A stretch of 64,000 nucleotides of DNA from Holacanthus passer (Eukaryota; Chordata; Actinopteri; Pomacanthidae), in contig JAFREQ010000027.1 of assembly GCA_025331565.1 (NCBI GenBank), positions 1,426,001 through 1,490,000 of the forward strand, in the 5' to 3' direction. Shown here one piece after another: positions 45,353 to 57,300 of this stretch; within the stretch, counting starts at the first letter, position 1, and each line of letters begins with the position of its first letter. The notes beneath the pieces are model-generated. The model had not been told where the DNA came from and did not search any database. It worked only from the letters and a program-made list of their open reading frames with translations. The position numbers were made by a program, and so were the translations under genes.

Positions 45353-48300
45353 CTGCCGCAGAGAGAGAAGGAGGAGAGATGGTGTTAGAAAAATACAGTC
45401 GGAGTGAATTTGTACAGCGTTAAAAAGACAGTTTGGAAAGAAGGTTGACAACAATAGAAGCACAAAGATGATGGGGAGAGAAGGAGGCAAGGGAGGTTAA
45501 TTGTTTCAGCACACGGAAAGACACATTTTAAAAATCTGCAGAGGTGGGACAAAATCTCAAGTCTGAAGTCAAGAACTGAAAGTCCCAAATCAGGTCATAG
45601 TCCAAAACAAGTCTTTTACAAGATTTAATGCCATTTGAAATCTATGAACAGTATATTACTTGAATGCATTTTAAAATGTGATTACTTACACAAAAAGCTT
45701 TCCAGTATTTTAAAGCAAAATGATCTGCTATATCTTGGTGTATAATTCTGTTTTTATTCTCACTTGCTGGTCCATAGCCAAGATTTTACAAATACTGATG
45801 TCAGAGGACCAAACTTTTCCCATGTGATCCACCATTCACCAAAAAAGTATATACAAATTTTCACATTAACATTTTCTTCCACATTTCACATATGCGTTTA
45901 ATGCTAGTTATGTTTTCTGTAAAGTTTGCAAACGTAAAGACACATTCTGTTTCTAAGACTTTTCCAAACTGCCGCTGTGCAACAAAATCTAATTCAAATT
46001 TTGTACTAAAAAGGTTGTAAGTTTGGATCATATCCACTTGGTTTGACTGAGATTTCTGAAGCCTCATTTTAAATTCATATAAACTTCTGCAGCAAAACCT
46101 GTTTCAGTTTTCATATTGGCACCACAAACTTTGTGAACCTTCACTTTAAGTCAGGAGTCATTGGTGTTAAACTCATGTGTTTTTGGATTTTGTCAGTCAA
46201 GTCCACACCTCTGATCATCTGTAAATGGCGGCACCACAAAAGTCCAGACTCAGCAAAACACATCACTGATTCCATACAGGACTGGGGGAGAGCGAGTCGA
46301 CAGAAAAACAAACACACCCTGCCGACGAACCCAGGAAACACAGTCAAAGGATGAAGAAGACCCAGCAAAACATTTCAACAGCACAGATGCAGAAAGATCC
46401 AAGACAAACTTCCAAAGGCAGAAAGAGGAAATGTTCCAGTACAGAACAGACGAGGATCGATCAAACAGACCAGCTGCAGACCAAACCACAACCGGAAAGG
46501 ATTTCACACAGGGAAGTGAAGCAGTGAGCCCCAGGCAAGACACATGGATCACACACACACACACACACACACATTTAGTTTCCTACCTCCTCCTTTTGTC
46601 TCATCACAGGGCTTCCAGCTGAACTGAGGAGGGGCTGGAAACTTTCCCACCTCTACCACTGGTCCACGAACTCACCACTAGTTCAGCTCATTTTTGTGTA
46701 GGCAGGTGTGATTCTGCATATTTGATCTCTGCGGTGTGTGTTTGTCATTTCATTTTAACGCCCCATGGAGCTTTTTAGAAGCAGTGCATAACAATAAATT
46801 GTTGTGACACATATATTGTAGTTATCTTGCTATTTGTAAGCAGATACAGGGGCTTTGGTTTTGGTCTTTGATTAATGTATTTGACAACATTAAAGATGAA
46901 ACATTAATAAAACTATATAAAATGTAGTAATAATATATACTATAAAACAGAGATTCATGTTTTAATAAAAATATGAAGTGTTTGTTTACTACATGTTATA
47001 TTTATACATTTTTGATACAAATACTTATTCTCCCATGACAACTGAGGAAACCATCCACTCATGAAGGCCATGAGATGTGGCATGAGAAATTTAGCAAGTG
47101 GACTTTGAGTTAAGACCCTTTTTTTTTTTTTTTAAAAGAATGAAGCACTTAAGTTAAACTGTTTGTCACAGAATATAAAAACTGTTGATACACCACTTAT
47201 GGATGCTTCATAGGAGACGTTATATCCGTTGACAAATTCATATATAAACACTTAAAAAGGCTCTAATATCTGCTCACATTGTTGTGTTATAAACTACTTA
47301 TTAAGTGTTTATAGGCTGCTTATTGGAAAATACACGTGTTGTCTTTCTCACCATGACTTAGATGAGAAGATCGATACCACTCCAATATCTGTCCATTAGC
47401 TTAGCACCACAAATTTTTGTCCTATGCTTTAGTTATCGTACAAATTAAACAAACAACACATGCACATTAGTGAGCTTTAAAGATGCCGGTCAGTGGATTT
47501 TCTATTTGGGACAGCAGAGCTAAGCTAGTCGTCGATCTTCTCATCAAATTGTCGGCAAGAAACCAAAACAAACGTATGTCCCAAAATGTTGAACCTTCTC
47601 TGTAAAGTGTTACCATTTCAGGTGTAGCTGCAGTAACAAGGCCGAGACAGCAGAGGGAGTCTGGTAGGCACCAGTGAGTATATTATCAGTTTCCAGTCAT
47701 ACAGGACAATTACACAATCCACAGAAGCATCTCTCTCATCCACAACAATTTATCCAAATATCTCTCTGATAAACAACTCGATATATATATATATATTTTT
47801 TCTCTGTCATATCTCTCTTTAAGTCACCATTACCATCATCACAATAAGCGCTCTCTGTCTTTTCAACTGGCAGAATCATCTTTATCAGCGAGCATCTTTG
47901 TGTAACAGAAACAAAATCTGCGATGTCACTGTGCTGCCGCCTCCTGTTTTGATACGAGCTCAAAGGAGAAGATTTGACACATTGATACTGACCTGCATCG
48001 TTACACAGTTACAAAAGGTTAATACAACCTGCCTCACAATGAAACGCACGTCTTCTCAGACGTTTCATACAAGAAAATGACTTTCTGAGGGTGTTCGTTT
48101 TGTTGGAGAACAGATAAGCTATAATGCATATTCTAATAATTATACATGTACTGCAAAATGGCACAAGATGGCTGCCCTTCGTCACAGTTATTGAGGACAA
48201 TATCTCTGAGCCCTGTTTTGGCACTTTGGACATTAGGTTTTTGTAAGCTAACAAACTACCAGCTTCACAAGACTCGACAGGGCTCCGTCATATGTACAAT

Positions 48301-51300
48301 CCTCCAAAAATGGTTGTTTACGAGCTAAGACGATATGCCCCCCATCATTAAAAACACAGTGTAATGTGGTGGATGTTTTCAGAAAAGTAATGAGCTTTCA
48401 GTCAACGCAGACTGTGTGTGTGTCAAGATTTCTACACTCTGACTGGTCAAAAATGAAATCAGCAAAAAATGTTTAAGCTCACCACAACACTGACTGAACA
48501 GAAAGTGTAGAAGTATTTGGTCCTATAGACAAAAGTAAAGTCAACATTAGGAAACTGATTAGTACTCAAACAATCATAGCAAAGCAATTGGTCAGTTTTC
48601 ACTTACACTGTATGAATATTACCAATATGTGATCATAGTACACTCATCAATATTACAGATAGGTCGTCAAAGTCAATATGCAATTACAGGGAGGGTGACA
48701 CAGAGACGCGGCAGGTTCAGGTCAGACCCTGAGGTCGGACTCCGACGTGACCCTGCCGGCGTGAGCAGCCGGGCAGCATTCAGGAGCAACATGTCTGCGC
48801 TGAAGATAGAAATACAGCCAGTAGAGCTGATATGAGAGCAGCAGTGTGACGTGACATGCTGAACCAAAGTAAACTAAAAACAGCTGGAAACAAGACTGGT
48901 CTTCTACTGGCAACTTGACACAAGTATATCTCCCGATTTGAGCACCTGTCTGCATTTCCATCTGAACGTTATTTAAAGAAATAGTTTGGCATTTTGACAG
49001 AATATTCAGTTTCTTTCCGGGAGTTGGATGAGAGGGTTGATAACACTCTTATGTCTGTACATGAGGCACAGAGCTGGAGCTAGGAGGCAATTAAACTGGG
49101 GTAACAACTAGCCTGACTCTTCTTAAAAATATGGCTACCAGAATTAAAGTTTACTATTTAAGGCATTATATCTTGTGTGCGATTTTTAGAGAGGTGAATC
49201 TCCAGCAACTGCAACGACCTGCAAGACAAGCAACACTATAACGCCACTAATCCAGCAAGCTTCCTGCCAGCTGACGACTTGTGGCTGTAGCTCTCGGGTG
49301 GTGCAAGTCTTTTAACAGGCAACAAGACATTAACATTAATCTACAGAATCTACAGCCACATTAGCGGCTCTGCGAGGCTGCACGTAGGCACGGTGGTGCT
49401 AACATTTTCTCTAATTGCGACAGCGCGAAGTACAGCTGAGGATGATGGGAATTTTTTTTCCTTGATTGCATTCAAATCACAGTGATAAGGTAGGCTGCTG
49501 CTGAAAATAGAAACAGGTTGATAAACTGCTTTTTTCTCTTGCGGTGGAGAGTTTTACTTTGAATGGGCAACACTGATAAGCTTCTTATACTACGCCTTGC
49601 AGGTCATAGCAATTCCTGGAGAATCTCACGGTTGAACTTTGTTTACATTCCTGCTTTCATACAAATTAAACAAACTAGATGCAGAGGTGCAAGCAGCCGT
49701 AAATTAAATACGGAGAGGGCCAGGCTGTTTCCAGTCTTTACGCCTATAATCGTCTTCTGGCTCCAGCTCTGTGCTTCATGAACAGATTAATATCCATTTT
49801 CTCATCTAACTCTCAGAAAAAAGCGAAAAAGCGTATTTCCCAAAATGTTGAACTATTCCTTTAATGTTTCACCCTGCCGAATGCAGCCTGGATATGACAT
49901 CATGGTAATTTTTTTTCCTTTTCTTTTTTAAATGTATGTTTCCAAGGTTTACTAGTGCAGCCCAGTGATATGTGGCATGGTCAGTGAGTTGTGTGAGGGT
50001 ACTCAGGGTTAACAAATGAGAAGCCTTGGAATTCTTCCTGGTCCAGGTTGGCTATAAGCTCCTGATCTGGGGGGGTCAGCTCTGGGGCGTGGCGTGTGAA
50101 AAAGCGATCAAAGTTCTCCGCATCACGCCCACACTGCCGTGGAGAGGAGAGGAGAGAGAGAGAGAGAGAGATGGAGAGAGAGATGGGGGGAGGATGGAAT
50201 GAGTTTGATGAGGGATGTGAAGAAAAAAGGACAACAACAAACGACAAAGAGAAAAAAGAGAAATACAACTAAAACATGGCATCAACCAATCAAATCACTC
50301 ACAGCCGAAACTGTGGATTTCCATTGGTCCGTATGTGAGCCAGTGACATCTCAGCTTCATCATTGCTGACTACACTCACAAATCTCAGCACCTCTGTGTT
50401 TGTCAGAGTAGTGAGCAATGGCAGGTGATGGGTGGGTTCGGGGGATGAGCGATCTAATCGTTCCTATAACTTACCTTGAAGGTTCGACTAAGTATATTAT
50501 TTCCTTCTTTACTGTGACTAAACTCAGTGAAGCTCAGGTGATATTCAACAGCTGAAGAAAGCAGGTGTGTAATATACTCACAGCTTTAGGTTTGAAAGGC
50601 GGCTGGACCTCTTTATTCTCCAGTTTTTCCCAGTCTATATAGCGGAAGAAGGCGTGCTCCTTGATGTCTCTCTCCCCCTCTGGACCGCAGCCCAGACGCT
50701 TACCTGGATGCTTGGTCATGAGCTGAAAATCACACACAGACATACAAGGTGAGAAGAGTTTGGAAATGTCTGTGTGCCTGCAATATGGCCATACTCTCAG
50801 TGTGTGCATTTAAAGCATGTGTTCTCACCCCCTTGCAGATGGCAACAGCTTCTTTGGACATGGATTTAGGGTACGAGACGTGATGCTCCATGATCGACTG
50901 GAACAGCTCGTCTTCATCCTCCCCGTCAAAAGGTGGCTGGATGGGCACAAACATACTTTACTGTTTTCAGTTCTTGTCTGTTCTCAATCAAAAAGTAACA
51001 ACAGTACAATGCTTACAAACCTGTCCAGCAAGCATTTCATAGAGCAGTACTCCAAAGGCCCACCAGTCCACAGACTTCCCATAAGGCTGATACGCTATGA
51101 TCTACGAAACATGACAGTAGAGAAATGTTTTTTTTTTCCAGAAGTTCAAAAGGTGTAAAAATTGACGACCTCACAACACGCAAACACACCTCTGGAGCGA
51201 TGTAGTCTGGTGTTCCACAAAACGTCTTTGTGGTAATTCCATCGTACATGTTTTCTTTGCACATGCCAAAGTCTGCTATCTTTATATGGCCTTCAGAGTC

Positions 51301-54300
51301 CAGCATCACGTTGTCCAGCTTTAGATCCCTGAAAACACAGACACACACATGCAGGTACAATATTACTCACACATGTGTTCTGCAATGGTTGTAAAATGCA
51401 CATTCAAACTCGAGTTAATTCACAAACGGACTCACCGATACACAATGCCTTTGGAGTGAAGGAAGAAGAGTCCAATGGCAATCTCTGCAGCATAGAACCT
51501 AAAATACAGACAAACACCAGCTACTAACCATGTATGTATGTCTGTATTGGCATGGATACACAGTACGGGGTGTGTTACGGATGGATGATAAAACGTAATA
51601 GATTAAAAAATATCAACATGATATCAGCATGAATAACATTACTTTTGTATCATCTTGTTCAGTTAAGCTTTTTAAGAACTGCTTCATTTTTGCATGAAAA
51701 ACTTGAGTTTAGTTAAACGCAAAGTGTTCAAGAAACTTAAAGAAAGAAATGAATCATTGGAGTGCCGCAGGGTTTTCACCAAAAAGCTGATGTGATGAAT
51801 ACATACTCAAGTGTCATGTCAACTGTCACCTTTGATAAGAGTTCATCTAAAACTTAAAAAGTACATCCTTATACGGTATAACCTTTTTATTAACAGCGCA
51901 AACTCCAAGGGTATAGACATCACCACAACTAACAGAGGAGCAGAGGTGATGAGGAAAAAATAAAGAAATACAAGATTATGTTTTGCAGGTAACATTGTTA
52001 TCGCTGCATAAAAAGCCCTATTATTCCACTCTTTCTGTGTGTGTGCGAGTGTACTCACACAGCATGAGGCTCCTTGAACTTCCCGACCTGTTGGATCTGG
52101 TACATAAGGTCTCCTCCATTTATATACTCCATGACGAAATACAATCGATCCTGGAAGACAAAGATGAGGAGGTAAGAAAAGAGAGGAATATAAATCGCCT
52201 TTCACCCATCAAACTCATTTACTGGCAATGGGAAAGAAATGATCAGTTGCGCATGGGTTTGTGTTTGTTAATGGAAGATGATCAATACCATGGTTTGGAA
52301 ACAGGAGTGCAGCTGAGTGAGGAAAGGTGGTTTCCCAGACAGAGCGAGGACTCTCTTCTCCACCATGGTGCACTCTACATCATCGTCCTGGATCACCACG
52401 TCCTTCTTCAGAATTTTGATGGCGTACAACTCATCCGTGCCCTTCCTCTCAGCCAGCATCACCTGAGGGGAGTCAACAAAAAGAGTTTCAAATTGATTTA
52501 ATTTCGTTTATCAGCCACTGGCTCCCATTCCTCATCTCTACTAATGTGCATCACCTTGCCAAAGCTGCCTTTGCCCAAAACCATGATGAAGTTGAAGTCT
52601 GAGAGCTTGACCCGGTCCTGATTGCCATTGCTGTCATACTTGCACACCGAAGAGGAGGAAGAAGAGTCGGTGGGCTTCCCTGGACCCACCCTCGCCCTCT
52701 GGAAAGAGAAGCAACAACATTATGAAGAGAGAATAAATAAGCGCCAGACTAAAAAAAAAAAACTAAATTAAACTTTATTCTGTGCGTCTCACCTCAAATT
52801 TTTGTCGCAGTTCCTCATTACCGTCTTCTCCATCTGGCTGGACAGGAACATTAAAGTATTCTCCTTCCTCCTGGGACAGCAGCTTAAACCTAAAGCCAAG
52901 AATAAAAAAAAAAAACAGAGCAATGTCAGATAAAATCCAGGATTATTACCAGACTGTGACAATAAATCCCTTAAATATTCACACCCCTGTTCCCTCTGCC
53001 TTTGTTACTTCTGTCTACACCTGTGTGATTTTTCCCAATTATCCACGACCTCTTTTCCTCATCTCGACATCTTACCATCCGTCTACCCCTTGTTTCTGTA
53101 GCTCTGAGATCCCAAAGGACAGGGATCCCATGAAGTCGTTCCTGCTGGTCAAATCCCAGTCCCAGACCTCCACAGACAGACGGCGGTCCTTGTCACTTTC
53201 TTTTAGGCTGCTATAAAATTAAAGACAAAGAGGAGGACAGCAAGATCAGATGAAAGATGTTCTTAAAATAGGTAGAAATAAAAACCAACATCACAATTGG
53301 ATTTCAAAGCCACATATCTCGCTCTACATAAACTGTTAAACGTCTCGGCAAATGACAGTTTTTGATGTCTGTGCCTTTCCTAGCAGTCACAGCAACCCAG
53401 AATAGCTACAAGCAAAAACAGGAAGGAAGAATGGGGACAGGGTCACTGGCATGAGCTCCAGTTAGCTTTGTGTTTTTGTGACTGCAAAAAAAGAGAGTAA
53501 CTGGAAACCAAACAAGTTACATTCCAACAAAGTGTGAGTGAGATTCTGCAAATCTGGTCTGAGATGGTTCACGAATGAGATGTCTTACAAAGTGAAGGTC
53601 TCATTCCAGGTGGGGTTGAGGCAACATTTGATGGTCTTGGTCTTCTGCTTGCTCTCACTCTTGGGATCTGGGACCAGCTTGAGTTTGACGTAGGGGTCTG
53701 ACAGGCCGTTGGGGTCCATGGGCACCAGGTTCTTAGCCTCTTTGACTGCGAGAGGTTGAGGACATGGTTAAAAAAAGAGTGTCAGAAGAAGAAGAAAACA
53801 TCCCAGGACAATACACACTTTTAGACTGTTCAGTGTCTGGAATCTGTCCTTTCCAGAGGACATAAACCTGTAAGTGTTGGTGTGAGTCCCATTCTGGCCT
53901 GCCCTAAATAACTCTGGCTACGTTTGACAACACTTAACAACAGTTTAGTTTCTGTTCCATAATCAATCCACAGCTGTCTGAGAGAGAGAGAGCTGGCACG
54001 TGGATGCATGTCCCAGTGGTGATGTGGGTCAATCGTTGGATCATTGATCGACTAATGGACTTTCCTGTTTTAGTCTTCGGCTGATAGAGAGCTTGGAGAG
54101 GCACTCAGTGTGTGTGTGTGACAGAAGGAGAGTGCACTCACTGGTGACGGTGAGAGTGTCCTCAGTGATCTGAGCAGAGATCTGGATGCGTCCTCTCCTC
54201 TCGGTGTGATCTGTCCCACACAGACTGGGGACGTTGGCCACACATCGCTTGTGGATGTTCATCATACAGTCTGAACACAGACACACAAAAATGCACAAGT

Positions 54301-57300
54301 TAATTTTATTCATATAGCCCGAAATCACAAGTCTGTACAAAGTATAGCAGCCTCAATCCTTAAACCCTCAGTTCATCATCACAGTGCTTTCTGTACTATA
54401 CAGAATACAGTATTTTCTATCCTATACATGTGTAAAACTGATGCAGTGGCTGTTGATGGGCAAGTGCAGACTACAGGACAGCACTGATCACAAGATTACT
54501 CTCTAGGATAGAGGTTGTCAAAGTGGGAGTTGGGCCTCCCTCGGGGGGCTCCAAACAGTTTCAGGGGAAGCTTAGTGAATGAAAGTGAAAAAAGTTTGTA
54601 GCATTGGGGAATTTTACAGTTTTTCCCCAAAGTCAGAAACTAATAAATGTCTTAGGACAGAACTTTTTTTATGTATTTGGTGTAGTCTAAAGTTGTGTCA
54701 AACAGCAATATTAGGCCATCTTTGCTCAGCTGTTAAGTGTCTATGGGATAAAATAACATAATCATGAACCCATAGACATCAAGGAATTGGAATTCAGCAA
54801 GTGACAAATTGACATCTGGCTAATGATGGAGGATGATGACTTCAATGAGCCTCCCCTCCATTGCTTCCCTCCACACAATCCACTATCTTGTTTTTGGCAA
54901 ACATAAGAACCAGATAACAGATAAGTGTATTTCTGAATGGTGAAAAAAATCCCCAAAGCACTCCTTGTGTAATTTCAAGTCTGTCCACTAGATGTCAGAC
55001 TGCTCTGATGCACAAAGCTCCACATTTGACTCCACTAACTCGAGGTGGTGCAGAGGTGGAGAGAGAGAGACGGCTTTACTGTCTGTATGTTTTCCATTCC
55101 ATGATAATCACCTTTCACACGATGACTTCTGTTGTATGTATCTCCATTGTTTACTTAACTTTGCTATCTGGCTCCACTCAGCCACACTTTCCATTAAAAC
55201 CTTATAAACTCTGAGGAGGGACGACCCAGAAATGATGTATGATGTGGCAGAACAATACGTTTCATCTCATCATTGTACCAAATCTAGACTAAATCCTTTG
55301 CTTGTGTATTAAGAGCCTTGTAACCCTGTTTCAGGTCCCTCCTGTGCAAAGCCAGCAGACAGAGAGTTAGGGCAACTGGATCTGACTCAGATTGGGGTCA
55401 TTTGAAGAACAGGTGAGAAGGACAACATTGTCCTGCTTCAAACAACTGAGAAACTTCAAAAAATCAAGTATTGATGCTTTTACAGAACGGGAAACTCATT
55501 ATTGCTTTGCAGCTCCTCCCCAAAAAGGAAATTTAACTGATACCATAAGATCATAACTAAAGTATTCTTATCATTAATCAGTGCAAGAATATTGACATAT
55601 ATGTAAGTTTTAATTCAAGTTAACTCCTCATATTCTGTGTTATAATCAAGATTTTTAAAAAGATAATTAATCAAAGCTACTTGATTTCAGGAACATGTCT
55701 GTGTTTCTACTCTTTAGTGTGCAGTCTAAAAAAATCTAATTTGTTAGTATAAACAACATTTGCAAGAGACACGGAGCATCCTGTCATATGTTGTTTGTTT
55801 ACACTGATTAATATTTAACAGCATGTTTGTGAATTCTGTTCAATAAGCCACTCAAACACAAGCCATCCTCTCATTCTCTTTTCCTTTTTGTGTACATCTT
55901 CATCGTTATGTAAAAGACTGCTGCAAAGTCCAAGTCCATCAAATAATGTGTGCAGGTACAATGAGGAACTGTCTACCCACCAAATAATGTCTGCCATGGC
56001 TGGAGACAGCACTGCAGACATGTAGCCCACTTCCTGTTTGTGTCTTTGTTGCCAACAGCAGGCAAATGATCAGCAATAAATACGACACAACAGCATGAAC
56101 GTAAAAACTATTCACCTTTTGAAACGAGAAGTTGATAATATCTCTCCACTGCCTTTCATTGAGCTGACAATATATAGTTAACGGTCAGCCAATATGACTC
56201 ATGAGCAGGTCGATTATTGTAAATGATGTAAGCAAATTCATAACCCACAAATCAAAAACAATATGTGGGTAAAACAGTAGAAATTGTTTCAGTCAAATTT
56301 AATTTTATGCAGCAATGCATAAAATGAATGACTGAGTTTTCGATATTTTCCAGAATCTCTCCCATTCAGTGATTTAAAAAAAATAACGTAAAATCAAAAA
56401 AAAATAAATAACTATACAATATATAATCTCTTGTACACTACTGAAACAGAATAATTTATGTTGCATACACTTGTTAATAGTTTGTTAATGATGAGCCACA
56501 CTTTCACATACTTTATAGTGATGTTTGGATCATATATTTAAGTTCTAAATCTATAAAGCTTTGTCAGTATGTGAAAGAGTTCAATGTAATGAAGTGAGTA
56601 GTCTGAAATTCACACAGCTCAACCTGCAATAACTGATTCTTCATTCTCTCTTTGCTGTTTTTGGTCTTAACCAGCTCCTGTAGGGACACATGTGTCACAT
56701 GAGCTGCTAAATGCTCCACTAGGTCCATGAGCTAGTTGCTAACTTTGTCTGTCTGCGGTTTGTGCTGGGCAGGTCGAGCACACAGGGTTTTCAGAGCTAT
56801 TCCGTTGAAAGCAGCTGCCTGCGGTGGTTGAAAATGACACTGTGAGAGCGATGACAGTGAATCAGAACAGTAAATTTGTGGGCAGCAACAAAGAGCTTTA
56901 ACTCACTATAAAGCCTCAGAAAGTCGAGGGGAGCTGTAGACTCAGCTGATAATTCTCTGATGGTTCATCACTTGTTGGAGTACAACAGCTCCAAATAGGG
57001 CCGAGACTTTTGACTTGAGTTTACTGTAGCTGCCAAAAATAATAATATGTGTGCTGCATAAGGTCAATAGCAGTAAAATGTTCTATTTATGACCCCTAAA
57101 AGCACAGATTTTCATTTTTGCCACATGCTCAAACACTGTGATTACACACACGCAGACAGATGTGTGTACGTACGGTCACATTTCATGCCCTGGTGTATCA
57201 GCCCGTAGAGGAGGGAGCCACAGTGGTCACAGAAGGTCGGGCTGGAGTAAGTGTGGACCTTAAACTTGTGTTTACTACGAGGATCCTGCAGAAACACAGA

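Larger units (their letters stand above)
45353..49980 (-). other. prkcb: prkcb interval between alternative last exons
   Basis: About 4.6 kb. It contains a TTAA-flanked element (48973-49864) and a related inverted-repeat fragment (about 47345-47605). No further exon is seen. Confidence 0.7.
54271..57173 (-). other. prkcb: prkcb intron 4
   Basis: 2.9 kb with two blocks of a dispersed repeat (about 54520-54960 and 56640-56990). No nested gene seen. Confidence 0.7.
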
